Part shown: positions 44,528 through 53,282 of the stretch, one piece after another
Numbering within the stretch: the first letter of the stretch is position 1
Layout of the letters: each line of letters starts with the position of its first letter
Assembly: GCF_900095175.1 (NCBI RefSeq)
Contig: NZ_LT606946.1
Coordinates: forward strand, 722,058 to 786,057
Direction: 5' to 3'
Source of the DNA: Polynucleobacter necessarius
GTDB lineage: Bacteria; Pseudomonadota; Gammaproteobacteria; Burkholderiales; Burkholderiaceae
Length of the DNA: 64,000 nucleotides
The notes under the pieces: model-generated
Databases searched by the model: none
What the model saw: the letters and a program-made list of their open reading frames with translations, nothing else
Told to the model about the DNA's origin: nothing
Position numbers and translations under genes: made by a program

Positions 44528-44599
44528 CGGGGCGTAGCGCAGCCGCGTACATGCATGGGGTGCATGTGATCGGAGGTTCAAATCCTCTCGCCCCGACCA
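44528..44599 (+). tRNA. Degenerate tRNA-Pro(GGG) with truncated D-loop
   Basis: Only 72 bases with CCA. Acceptor CGGGGCG/CGCCCCG, anticodon stem CATGC/GCATG with loop ATGGGGT (anticodon GGG) and T-arm GGAGG/CCTCT with TTCAAAT are normal (one G-T pair). The D-arm GCGC-AGCC-GCGT has a 4-base loop without the paired G18-G19 residues. Compared with tRNA-Pro(TGG) at 18304 (loop AGCCTGGTA), the five bases TGGTA are missing and the last stem C is T. D-loop/T-loop tertiary contacts would be lost, so this is probably a nonfunctional or dying tRNA. Confidence 0.85.
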
Positions 44600-44621
44600 T
44601 TCACTCAATTTCAAAATTGCT

Positions 44622-45023
44622 ATGACATCCAGCTCAAACAACACTACTTATTTTGGTTTAACTATTCCTTTTTTGGCTCATCTAGGGGTTGTGCCTGAGT
44701 ATGCTGAAGGGGGTAAATCACGTATTAGTTTGGTGATTAAGCCCGAGTTTGAGAATAGCTTTCATATTGCTCATGGCGGAGTTGTAATGACCCTTTTGGA
44801 CTTTGCTATGGGGGCAGCGGCACGCAGCACTGTTGATCAGCCTCTTGGCGCAATGACCATTGATATGAGCGTCAGCTTTCTGCGTCCGAGCGTTGGCAAG
44901 ATCGTGGTGGAGGGTAGCGTCCTGAAATGCGGTAAAACGATTAATTATTGTGAGGCCGTAGTTTTAAATGAGGCTGGTGAAGTTACTGCTAAATCTAGCG
45001 GTACATTTATGCTTAGAAGATAG
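44622..45023 (+). CDS. PaaI-type hotdog thioesterase
   Basis: 133 residues with the hotdog fold. HIAHGGVVMTLLDFAMGAAARS (about 47-68) holds the HGG and Asp features; DMSVSFLRPSVGKIVVEG and AKSSGTFMLRR close the fold. Likely an acyl-CoA (phenylacetyl-CoA-like) thioesterase. It follows the defective tRNA by 22 bases and precedes the A+T-rich H-NS upstream region. Confidence 0.88.
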   Translation: MTSSSNNTTYFGLTIPFLAHLGVVPEYAEGGKSRISLVIKPEFENSFHIAHGGVVMTLLDFAMGAAARSTVDQPLGAMTIDMSVSFLRPSVGKIVVEGSVLKCGKTINYCEAVVLNEAGEVTAKSSGTFMLRR

Positions 45024-45052
45024 CCAATAAATGCTCATAATCAATATAGTAT

Positions 45053-45140
45053 TTATAATGATTATGTCGTTTATATAATGATAATGGCTAAAACCCCTTT
45101 TTTTATCATAGGATATAAAGCATATTTAAATATATATCCT
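45053..45140. promoter_or_regulatory. A+T-rich upstream region of the H-NS gene with repeats
   Basis: Direct repeat TTATAATGATTATG (45053) and ATATAATGATAATG (45073), 20 bases apart; then inverted repeat AGGATATA (45110-45117) and TATATCCT (45133-45140). The stretch 45024-45226 has no coding frame I would defend. These could bind H-NS itself or a Fur-like regulator (the repeats are partly like a Fur box). Confidence 0.35.
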
Positions 45141-45158
45141 GAATTATTAATCCCCGCA

Positions 45159-45164
45159 TATAAT
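45159..45164 (+). promoter_or_regulatory. TATAAT -10 element of the H-NS gene
   Basis: Perfect TATAAT at 45159-45164. No good -35 hexamer is seen 17 bases upstream; the 5' leader would be about 55-60 bases. Confidence 0.4.
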
Positions 45165-45226
45165 GGTTGCTCAGGAATAACTAATTTTTTTTATTCCATA
45201 AAACTAATATTCGAAGAAATTAATAC

Positions 45227-45511
45227 ATGTCTTCTTATAAAGAACTTTTAGCCCAACGTGAATTGTTGGATAAACAGATTAAAGAAGCAGTTTTGCGTGA
45301 AAAAGCTGATGGTATCGCTAAAGCCAAACTGATTATTGAGCAATATGACCTAACAGCTTCAGATTTATTCAGCCGTAAAGCCGGCGCACGTAGCTCTAGT
45401 GGTAAGGTGGCCCCTAAGTATCGCAATCCTACAACTGGTGATACTTGGACCGGTCGTGGCAAGGCTCCAAAATGGATTGAGGGTAGAGATCGTAGTAACT
45501 TCTTGATCTAA
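45227..45511 (+). CDS. H-NS family DNA-binding protein
   Basis: 94 residues. N-terminal coiled-coil oligomerisation part (SSYKELLAQRELLDKQIKEAV, about 2-35), linker, and C-terminal DNA-binding motif with the conserved core YRNPTTGDTWTGRGKAPKWI (about 67-86). Organises the nucleoid and silences A+T-rich DNA. ATG 45227. A strong terminator follows at 45541. The promoter and repeats upstream suggest autoregulation, which is inference. Confidence 0.9.
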   Translation: MSSYKELLAQRELLDKQIKEAVLREKADGIAKAKLIIEQYDLTASDLFSRKAGARSSSGKVAPKYRNPTTGDTWTGRGKAPKWIEGRDRSNFLI

Positions 45512-45540
45512 GATTCTGATTTAAATAGATTTAATTATAA

Positions 45541-45578
45541 AAAGGCTACTCAGTGCATGCTGAGTAACCTTTAATTTT
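45541..45578 (+). terminator. Terminator after the H-NS gene
   Basis: TACTCAG at 45547-45553 and CTGAGTA at 45560-45566 with loop TGCATG, flanked by AAAGG and CCTTT, followed by AATTTT. It may serve both strands, since the leftward regulator ends at 45599. Confidence 0.75.
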
Positions 45579-45598
45579 AAGTGCTTGTGATTTAGGCC

Positions 45599-46299
45599 CT
45601 AGGCACATTTCCTGTTTAAGGCCTGTATAAATAGCGGTTCCAAAAGTTTATGCCGATTTTGGCCGGGACTGGCTTCAAGCTCTGGATTGGTAGCTGGATA
45701 GCCAATAATGTGGGGATTTTGGTCAATGAGACCGTTTTGGAGTTCCTCCTGGAGGATTTCTGGGTACTGTGATCTCATGCTGACAGTATTTTCATCTGCA
45801 AGTCCCATCACCCCAGGGTGCAGCCGAATAAATCCTTCATCTACTAAAATAGGAATGCGTTGTGTGTCCTTGTTTTTGCTCAAATAATGAATCAAATGCA
45901 CTTGCTCAACTGGAGGTATTAGGGCATCTAGGAATATCAAGTCCGGGGTAATGGAAACAGCCTTCATTAGGCCTTCAAGGCTATCAACAGAAAAACCTCC
46001 ATATCCACCTTTAACTGCCAGCATTGAATAGATTCAAGTAATTCATGGCTGTTTTCAACCCTCCTGAATATACCCATTGCAATACAGTTTTGAGTGGTTT
46101 TTTGGCGCATAGTCCTTTTACGGCGGGCAAGTTGCTGATCTAGTGAGCTAGCCAAAATGCGGCGATGACCACCCCGAGTCTTCCAGGCGATTAATTCACC
46201 TAATTCAACCATTTTCTGGACTGTGCCAAGTGACACCTGTAATAATTTGGCGCTTTGACGGGTGCTTAGATATTCCAAATCTGGGGTAATCGCTTTCAT
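45599..46299 (-). pseudogene. HTH plus receiver-like orphan regulator, frameshifted
   Basis: Frame 1 (start ATG 46299, MKAITPDLEYLSTRQSAKLL) has an excisionase-type winged HTH: LSTRQSAKLLQVSLGTVQKM and ELGELIAWKTRGGHRRI (about 11-48), then an arginine-rich linker and ends VFLLIALKA at 45967. Frame 2 continues GGFSVDSLEGLMKAVSITPD and LIFLDALIPPVEQVHLIHYL, a receiver-like beta-alpha fold with Asp in FLDALIP, to 45599. The break is near 46015. A complete version would be an HTH-receiver response regulator with no kinase nearby. Divergent from sucA, so it may have controlled the 2-oxoglutarate dehydrogenase operon; this is inference. Confidence 0.75.
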
Positions 46300-46595
46300 A
46301 TGTCCTTAATCTTATTAATTCATTTGAAGATTTAGAGAATACGAATCAAATCCAAGAGAATCTGTCAGGAGAGGTTTAAATCAAGGTAGGAAACTTCTTA
46401 TTCATGATCTAAATAGGGAAATATCCCTGAAGTTCCAAAATCAGGGAAAGCACTTTATGGATCAATGGGTAATCGTGTTAAATTAACGGTGTTGTAACAG
46501 TATTCGCACAGATCAATTCGTAAAGCGGTTTAGCCGTAGAGCGAATGGTTTTAACCACAGCTTTTATTCGGGAAACCCGATGAAAGGTGAGCATC
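46300..46595. other. Intergenic region between the broken regulator and sucA
   Basis: About 290 bases without a gene. It holds a short stem CGG/CCG inside an ATTCG...CGAAT frame at about 46516-46546, and a tight hairpin TCGGG-AAA-CCCGA at 46568-46580, directly before the sucA ribosome-binding site AAAGG. The latter could modulate sucA translation. I cannot place a promoter with confidence. Confidence 0.5.
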
Positions 46596-49454
46596 ATGAT
46601 GCAGGATCAAAGAGATAATTCCTATCTCTTCGGCGGAAACGCACCCTACGTAGAGGAGCTCTACGAATCCTACTTGCACGATCCAGCTTCTGTAGCTGAT
46701 CACTGGCGAGATTATTTTGATAATGTGAAGCAAATTCCAGCGGTCGATGGTTCGTCTAGAACTGATATTGCCCATGGACCTATTATTGCTTCCCTTGCTG
46801 AGCGTGCGAAGCAAGGTCCTATTCGCACAGTGTCCGCTGATTCAGCCGACTCTGAGATGGGCCGCAAGCGTGTAGCTGTTCAGCAGTTGATTGCCGCGTA
46901 TCGCAACGTTGGTAATCGCTGGGCTGATATTGATCCGTTGAAACGCACAGAGCGGCCGGATATTCCTGAATTAGATCCAGCCTTTTATGGCTTTACCGAT
47001 GGCGATATGGATATCGTCTTTAACACCAGCAATACATTCTTCGGCAAGAATGAAATGACCTTGCGTGATTTATTGCAAGCGTTGCGCGAAACTTATTGCG
47101 GCACTTTGGGTGCCGAGTACATGTTTATTGCTGATCAAAAGATTAAAAAGTGGTGGCAAGAGAAGTTAGAGTCCATCCGCTCAACTCCGCATTTCAATGT
47201 GGACCAAAAGCGTCAGATTCTCGATCGCGTGACTGCGGCTGAAGGTTTGGAGCGTTATCTCCAGGCTAAGTATGTTGGTCAAAAGCGTTTCTCACTTGAG
47301 GGTGGTGAAAGCTTCATCGCCTGTATGGATGAGTTGATCCGTGAGGCAGGCGCCAAGGGTGTTCAAGAGATTGTGATTGGCATGGCCCATCGCGGTCGTC
47401 TCAACGTGTTGGTTAATACCTTGGGCAAGATGCCTACGGATTTGTTTGCTGAGTTTGAGCACAAGGGCCCAGAAACATTGCCTGCAGGTGACGTGAAATA
47501 TCACCAAGGTTTCTCTAGCGATATTTCCACTCCAGCCGGCCCAGTTCACTTGTCACTGGCATTCAATCCATCGCATTTAGAGATTGTGAATCCAGTAGTT
47601 GAAGGTTCAGCACGTGCTCGTATGGAGCGTCGTGGCGATTTGCTGGGTGAGCAAGTAATGCCTGTATTGGTACACGGTGATGCTGCGATTGCAGGTCAGG
47701 GTGTAATGCAAGAGACCTTAGCGATGGCGGAAGTTCGCGGCTACTCTACTGGTGGCACGATTCACATTGTGATCAATAACCAAATTGGTTTCACAACATC
47801 CGATCCACGCGACTTGCGCTCAAGCTTGTATTGCACCGACATCATGAAAGTGATTGATGCACCGGTATTGCATGTCAACGGTGATGATCCTGAGGCAGTA
47901 GTGTTGGCAACGAAGTTGGCTGTCGAGTTCCGTAGCCAGTTCCATAAGGATGTAGCGATTGATATCGTTTGCTTCAGAAAACTGGGCCATAATGAGCAAG
48001 ACACTCCAGCAATGACGCAGCCATTGATGTACAAAATCATTGCAGCTCATCCTGGTACACGTAAGCACTATGCCGATAAGTTAGAGGTTCAAGGTGTTTT
48101 GCCTGCTGGTACTGGTGATTTGATGGTGAAAGAGTACCGCGCTGCAATGGATACCGGCAAGCAAACTTCTGATCCAGTGTTAAGTAACTTCAAAGGTAAG
48201 TTTGCCGTAGATTGGTCACCATTCTTGAATAAGAAGTGGACTGATGAAGCGGATACCGCTATTCCATTAACTGAATGGAAGCGCTTAGCTGAAAAGATTT
48301 CTACTATTCCTGAAGACTTTAAGGCACACCCACTGGTAGCCAAGGTTTATAACGACCGTGCTGCTATGGGTCGCGGCGAAACCAATATCGACTGGGGTAT
48401 GGGTGAGCACATGGCTTTCGCATCCTTAGTAGCAAGTGGTTATCCGGTGCGTTTGTCTGGCGAGGATAGCGGTCGCGGCACCTTTACACACCGTCACGCT
48501 GTGCTGCATAACCAGAATCGTGAGAAGTGGGATACAGGTACCTATGTTGCACTTCAGCATGTTGCTAAAGATCAAGCCCCGTTCTTGGTAATTGATTCCA
48601 TCTTGTCGGAAGAGGCTGTGCTTGGTTTTGAATATGGTTACGCAGCGGCTGAGCCTAATACCTTGACCATTTGGGAAGCCCAGTTCGGCGACTTTGCCAA
48701 TGGCGCTCAAGTGGTGATCGATCAATTTATTGCCTCAGGCGAAGTGAAGTGGGGTCGTGCAAACGGCTTGGTCATGATGTTGCCTCATGGTTATGAAGGT
48801 CAAGGACCTGAGCATTCATCTGCACGTCTGGAGCGCTTCATGCAGTTATGCGCTGATACCAATATGCAGGTCATTCAGCCAACTACTGCTGCGCAGATCT
48901 TCCACGTATTGCGTCGTCAGATGATTCGCCAGTTCCGCAAACCGCTGATCTTGATGACACCAAAATCATTGTTGCGCAATAAAGAAGCTGCTTCACCATT
49001 AACTGAATTTACTAAGGGTGGTTTCCAAACCACTCTTCCAGAGCGTGATGACAGTATCGATGGCAAGAAGGTGACTCGCTTGGTAATGTGTTCCGGTAAG
49101 GTTTATTACGATCTAGCCAAAACACGTGCTGAGAAAAAACTTGACGATGTGGCGATTATTCGTTTGGAACAGCTCTATCCGTTCCCGCATAAAGCATTGA
49201 CTGCTGAGTTGAAGAAGTATCCAAATCTCGAAGAGGTTGTGTGGTGTCAGGATGAGCCTCAAAACCAAGGCGCTTGGTTCTTTGTTCAGCACAATATTTT
49301 GGAGAACATGTCTGAAGGTATGAAGTTGGGATATGCGGGTCGTCCAGCATCAGCTTCACCAGCATGTGGATATGCCCATCTCCATCAAGAACAACAGAAG
49401 TCTCTCCTGGCAGCAGCATTCGCAAAACTAAAGGGTTATGTCATTACGAAGTAA
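46596..49454 (+). CDS. sucA: 2-oxoglutarate dehydrogenase E1
   Basis: TPP-dependent E1 of the TCA-cycle complex, 952 residues. Starts at ATG 46596 (MMQDQRDNS) with AAAGG eight bases upstream; GTG 46587 overlaps this Shine-Dalgarno. N-terminal YLFGGNAPYVEELYESYL; TPP site HGDAAIAGQGVMQETLAMAEVRGY and INNQIGFTTSDP (about 370-415); LSGEDSGRGTFTHRHAVLH and the transketolase C-terminal region. Followed 43 bases later by odhB and then lpdA, an operon. Intact, so the TCA cycle is kept. Confidence 0.96.
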   Translation: MMQDQRDNSYLFGGNAPYVEELYESYLHDPASVADHWRDYFDNVKQIPAVDGSSRTDIAHGPIIASLAERAKQGPIRTVSADSADSEMGRKRVAVQQLIAAYRNVGNRWADIDPLKRTERPDIPELDPAFYGFTDGDMDIVFNTSNTFFGKNEMTLRDLLQALRETYCGTLGAEYMFIADQKIKKWWQEKLESIRSTPHFNVDQKRQILDRVTAAEGLERYLQAKYVGQKRFSLEGGESFIACMDELIREAGAKGVQEIVIGMAHRGRLNVLVNTLGKMPTDLFAEFEHKGPETLPAGDVKYHQGFSSDISTPAGPVHLSLAFNPSHLEIVNPVVEGSARARMERRGDLLGEQVMPVLVHGDAAIAGQGVMQETLAMAEVRGYSTGGTIHIVINNQIGFTTSDPRDLRSSLYCTDIMKVIDAPVLHVNGDDPEAVVLATKLAVEFRSQFHKDVAIDIVCFRKLGHNEQDTPAMTQPLMYKIIAAHPGTRKHYADKLEVQGVLPAGTGDLMVKEYRAAMDTGKQTSDPVLSNFKGKFAVDWSPFLNKKWTDEADTAIPLTEWKRLAEKISTIPEDFKAHPLVAKVYNDRAAMGRGETNIDWGMGEHMAFASLVASGYPVRLSGEDSGRGTFTHRHAVLHNQNREKWDTGTYVALQHVAKDQAPFLVIDSILSEEAVLGFEYGYAAAEPNTLTIWEAQFGDFANGAQVVIDQFIASGEVKWGRANGLVMMLPHGYEGQGPEHSSARLERFMQLCADTNMQVIQPTTAAQIFHVLRRQMIRQFRKPLILMTPKSLLRNKEAASPLTEFTKGGFQTTLPERDDSIDGKKVTRLVMCSGKVYYDLAKTRAEKKLDDVAIIRLEQLYPFPHKALTAELKKYPNLEEVVWCQDEPQNQGAWFFVQHNILENMSEGMKLGYAGRPASASPACGYAHLHQEQQKSLLAAAFAKLKGYVITK

Positions 49455-49497
49455 TCGTAGACATCACTCAACATACAAACACTAAATAGGATTAATC

Positions 49498-50721
49498 ATG
49501 GCTATTTTTGAAGTTAAAGTTCCCCAACTCTCCGAGTCAGTAGCAGAAGCTACTTTGTTGCAATGGAAAAAGAAAGTCGGCGATGCCGTCGGTCAAGATG
49601 AGATCTTGATTGAAATTGAAACTGACAAAGTGGTGTTGGAAGTTCCGGCTCCATCCGCTGGCGTTCTCACCGAGATCGTAGTTGCTGACGGCGGTACTGT
49701 TGTTGCTGAGCAGTTGATTGCGAAAATTGACAGCACTGCTGTTGCTTCTGCCGCTCCTGCAGCTGCTGCTGCACCAGCGCCAGCGCCAGCACCAGCAGCA
49801 GCCCCAGCTGCCGCACCTGCTAAAGCTGCACCAGCCGCTAAATCATCTGGCGCTGCTGCTGCACCTTCTGCTGCAAAAATCCTCGCAGAGAAAAATATCG
49901 ATGCTGGTCAAGTTGCTGGTTCCGGACGTGATGGCCGTATTACTAAGGGCGACGCTTTAAATGCTACTGCCGGTGGTACAAAATCTGCCGCGTTGCCAAG
50001 CGCGCCGATTCCAATAGGCGATCGTCCAGAAGAGCGCGTACCAATGAGCCGCTTGCGTGCTCGTATTGCGGAGCGCTTGCTTGAGTCACAGGCAAACAAC
50101 GCTATCTTGACCACTTTCAATGAAGTCAACATGGCTCCAGTAATTGCCATGCGCAACAAGTACAAAGATCAGTTTGAAAAAGTGCATGGCGTGAAGTTGG
50201 GCTTCATGTCTTTCTTTGTTAAAGCTGCTACTCATGCTTTGAAGAAATTCCCATTGTTGAATGCCTCTGTTGATGGCAATGACATTGTTTACCACGGTTA
50301 CTTTGATATTGGTATTGCTGTAAGTTCACCGCGCGGTTTAGTTGTTCCGATTCTGCGTGACGTTGATCAAATGAACTTGGCTGATATCGAGAAGAAGATT
50401 GCTGAGTTTGGTGCTAAAGCACGTGAAGGCAAGTTGTCATTAGAGGACTTAACTGGCGGTACATTCTCCATCTCTAACGGTGGCGTATTTGGCTCTATGC
50501 TTTCTACCCCAATTATTAATCCTCCACAGTCTGCAATCTTGGGTATTCATGCAACTAAAGAGCGTGCAGTGGTTGAGAATGGTCAAATCGTGATTCGTCC
50601 AATTAACTACCTAGCTTTGTCATATGACCACCGCATCATTGACGGTCGTGAGGCAGTTCTTGGTTTGGTTGCTATGAAGGATGCATTGGAAGATCCTTCA
50701 CGTCTCCTCCTTGATTTGTAA
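49498..50721 (+). CDS. odhB: Dihydrolipoamide succinyltransferase (E2)
   Basis: Core of the complex, 407 residues. Lipoyl domain (1-76) with the lipoylated Lys in [10 protein letters not shown]; a long Ala/Pro-rich linker (about 80-125); peripheral subunit-binding domain ([30 protein letters not shown], about 126-155); catalytic domain from about 180 with the terminal HRIIDGREA motif (His, Asp), like other E2 acyltransferases. Between sucA and lpdA. Confidence 0.96.
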   Translation: MAIFEVKVPQLSESVAEATLLQWKKKVGDAVGQDEILIEIETDKVVLEVPAPSAGVLTEIVVADGGTVVAEQLIAKIDSTAVASAAPAAAAAPAPAPAPAAAPAAAPAKAAPAAKSSGAAAAPSAAKILAEKNIDAGQVAGSGRDGRITKGDALNATAGGTKSAALPSAPIPIGDRPEERVPMSRLRARIAERLLESQANNAILTTFNEVNMAPVIAMRNKYKDQFEKVHGVKLGFMSFFVKAATHALKKFPLLNASVDGNDIVYHGYFDIGIAVSSPRGLVVPILRDVDQMNLADIEKKIAEFGAKAREGKLSLEDLTGGTFSISNGGVFGSMLSTPIINPPQSAILGIHATKERAVVENGQIVIRPINYLALSYDHRIIDGREAVLGLVAMKDALEDPSRLLLDL

Positions 50722-50732
50722 GAGGAAAGAAC

Positions 50733-52169
50733 ATGAGCCAATCATTTGACGTATTAGTAATCGGCGGTGGCCCTGGTGGCTACATCGCCGCGATTCGTGC
50801 AGTGCAGTTAGGTTTTAAAGTTGCTTGTGCTGAGTCGAACGCTTACGACGATCCAAAAGGTGAGCCACGCTTAGGCGGGACTTGCTTGAACGTGGGCTGT
50901 ATTCCTTCTAAAGCCTTGCTTGCATCTTCCGAAGAGTTTGAGAAGATTAGTCATCATGTTGCTGACCATGGGATCACTGTAGGATCAGTGAAGTTGGACT
51001 CCGGCAAGATGATTGCTCGCAAAGATGCAATTGTGACCAAGATGACTGCAGGTATTCAATTCTTGTTCCGTAAGAACAAAATTACTTTGTTAAAAGGCCA
51101 TGCTTCTTTTGAAGGCAAGGGCGCCGATGGCTATCAAGTAAAGATTGACGGCAAAGACAAGGAAGTAGTTACTGCTAAAAACGTGATTATTGCTACTGGC
51201 TCTAAAGCACGTCACCTACCAGGCATTCCTGTCGATAACGTATTAATTAGCGATAACGAAGGCGGTCTGAAGTTTGACTCTATTCCGAAGAAGCTGGGCG
51301 TCATTGGTGCCGGCGTCATCGGCCTGGAGTTGGGTTCTGTTTGGCGCCGCGTTGGTTCTGATGTAACTATTCTTGAAGCGCTCCCATCTTTCTTGGGCGC
51401 ATGTGATCAAGGTATTGCTAAAGAAGCACAAAAGATCTTCACCAAGCAAGGCCTCAAAATTAATATGGGCGTCAAGATTGGCGAAGTGAAGGCTGATAAA
51501 AAAGGCGTAGTTGTCAACTACACCGATAGTGAAGGCAAAGCTCAGAAATTAGAGTGCGACCGTCTAATCGTTTCAGTTGGTCGCGTTCCCAATACTGAAA
51601 AATTAGGTCTCGATAAGATTGGCCTCAAAGTGGATGAGCGTGGCTTCATTCCAATTGATGATCACACTTGCGCTACAGCGGCACCTGGCGTTTACGCCGT
51701 TGGTGACGTTGTACGTGGACCGATGCTGGCCCATAAAGCGGAAGATGAAGGCGTGCTCGTTGCCGAAACGATTGCCGGTCAAAAACCGCACATCGACTAC
51801 AACTGTATCCCTTGGGTAATCTACACAGATCCTGAAATTGCTTGGGTTGGTAAAACTGAAGAGCAGCTAAAACAGGCTGGCATTGCTTATAAAGCAGGTC
51901 AGTTCCCATTCGCTGCTAACGGTCGTGCATTAGGCATGGATCGTGCTGATGGCTTTGTCAAAGTATTGGCCGATGAAAAAACCGATGAAATCTTAGGTGT
52001 TCATATTATTGGACCAAATGCTTCCGACTTAATTGCAGAAGCAGCCGTAGCGATGGAGTTTAAAGCTGCAGCTGAAGATATTGCTCGTATCTGTCATCCA
52101 CATCCAAGCTTATCGGAAGTGGTTCGCGAAGCAGCATTAGCGACGGATAAACGCGCATTAAACATGTAA
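50733..52169 (+). CDS. lpdA: Dihydrolipoamide dehydrogenase (E3)
   Basis: FAD flavoprotein, 478 residues, reoxidising lipoamide. FAD loop DVLVIGGGPGGYIAAIRAVQLG (about 5-26); redox disulfide GGTCLNVGCIPSKALL (about 49-64); NAD loop GVIGAGVIGLELG; C-terminal HPHPSLSEVVREAAL with the catalytic His-Glu. It begins 11 bases after odhB, and ends directly before zapE. Confidence 0.96.
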   Translation: MSQSFDVLVIGGGPGGYIAAIRAVQLGFKVACAESNAYDDPKGEPRLGGTCLNVGCIPSKALLASSEEFEKISHHVADHGITVGSVKLDSGKMIARKDAIVTKMTAGIQFLFRKNKITLLKGHASFEGKGADGYQVKIDGKDKEVVTAKNVIIATGSKARHLPGIPVDNVLISDNEGGLKFDSIPKKLGVIGAGVIGLELGSVWRRVGSDVTILEALPSFLGACDQGIAKEAQKIFTKQGLKINMGVKIGEVKADKKGVVVNYTDSEGKAQKLECDRLIVSVGRVPNTEKLGLDKIGLKVDERGFIPIDDHTCATAAPGVYAVGDVVRGPMLAHKAEDEGVLVAETIAGQKPHIDYNCIPWVIYTDPEIAWVGKTEEQLKQAGIAYKAGQFPFAANGRALGMDRADGFVKVLADEKTDEILGVHIIGPNASDLIAEAAVAMEFKAAAEDIARICHPHPSLSEVVREAALATDKRALNM

Positions 52170-53273
52170 TTGAAAGCATTAGAGTATTACCATCAAGAGT
52201 TAAAGGCGCGCGGGTATCAAAGTGATCCCGCGCAGCTTGCTGCTGTTGAGCGCTTGCAGCGCTGTGAAGATGAGTGGATTGCTTATAAAGAAATTCGTAG
52301 CAATGGCTTAAAAAAGAAACTCTTTAAACCTAAACTTCCCCGTGGCGTGTATTTATGGGGTGGAGTAGGTCGTGGCAAATCCTTTCTCATGGATTGTTTT
52401 TATGCAGCTTCTCCCTTAGAAAAAAAGATTCGCATTCATTTTCATGAGTTCATGCGCGAGGTGCACCGTGAGCTTCATGAGCTCTCCGGTATGGCTGATC
52501 CACTAGATGAGCTTTCTAAAAGAATTGCCAAGAGATATCGACTGATTTGTTTTGATGAGTTCCACATCAACGACATTGCTGATGCGATGATTTTGTATCG
52601 CCTGTTGAGCGCGCTCTTTGAGGATCGCGTCCAATTTGTGATGACTTCGAATTATCAGCCTAGCCAGCTTTATCCAAATGGCTTGCACCGCGATCGTTTA
52701 TTGCCAGCAATCAAATTGTTAGAACAGCAGCTCGATGTAATGAATGTGGATGCGGGAAATGACTACCGCCGTGTACAGATGGCCCAAGTTGAGGCTTACC
52801 TGACACCGGTCAATGCAGAGATCCATACTGTATTAATCCAGATGTTCAAAACCTTAATAGGTAATCAAAAAGAAACTACCAAACCCGTACTTCGCATTGA
52901 GTCTCGAGAATTAAGGCCTTTGCACATGGCCGAGGGTGTAGTTTGGTTTGACTTTCAGACACTCTGCTGCGGTCCAAGGTCGCAAAACGACTATTTGGAG
53001 ATTGCGAACCAGTTTCATACGGTCATTTTGTCAGGAGTGCCTTATATGCCCCCCAGAATGACCAATGAAGCACGCCGCTTTATTTGGCTCATTGACGTCT
53101 TATATGACCATAAAATCAAATTAATCATCTCTGCAGAGGTCCCAGCGGTAGATTTGTACACTGAAGGCCAAATTACCAGTGAGTTCTCCAGGACGGTTTC
53201 TCGCCTAATTGAGATGCAGTCTCGTGATTACCTAGATGCACCTCGCCGGGTAATTGACACCAGCTTGACCTAA
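52170..53273 (+). CDS. zapE: Cell division protein ZapE (AFG1-family ATPase)
   Basis: Cytoplasmic ATPase linked to cell division in stress, 367 residues. Walker A LWGGVGRGKSFLMDCFY (about 62-78), Walker B RLICFDEFHINDIADAMILYRL (about 126-147), and the sensor region VMTSNYQPSQLYPNGLHRDRLLPAI. The start is TTG 52170, immediately adjacent to the lpdA stop with no Shine-Dalgarno I would defend; translation coupling is likely. Common at this position in betaproteobacteria. Confidence 0.9.
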   Translation: MKALEYYHQELKARGYQSDPAQLAAVERLQRCEDEWIAYKEIRSNGLKKKLFKPKLPRGVYLWGGVGRGKSFLMDCFYAASPLEKKIRIHFHEFMREVHRELHELSGMADPLDELSKRIAKRYRLICFDEFHINDIADAMILYRLLSALFEDRVQFVMTSNYQPSQLYPNGLHRDRLLPAIKLLEQQLDVMNVDAGNDYRRVQMAQVEAYLTPVNAEIHTVLIQMFKTLIGNQKETTKPVLRIESRELRPLHMAEGVVWFDFQTLCCGPRSQNDYLEIANQFHTVILSGVPYMPPRMTNEARRFIWLIDVLYDHKIKLIISAEVPAVDLYTEGQITSEFSRTVSRLIEMQSRDYLDAPRRVIDTSLT

Positions 53274-53282
53274 AATAGGGTC

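Noticed and set aside
49718..49960. Leu/Gln-rich frame inside odhB
   Set aside because: A shadow of the Ala/Pro linker of E2 in another frame.
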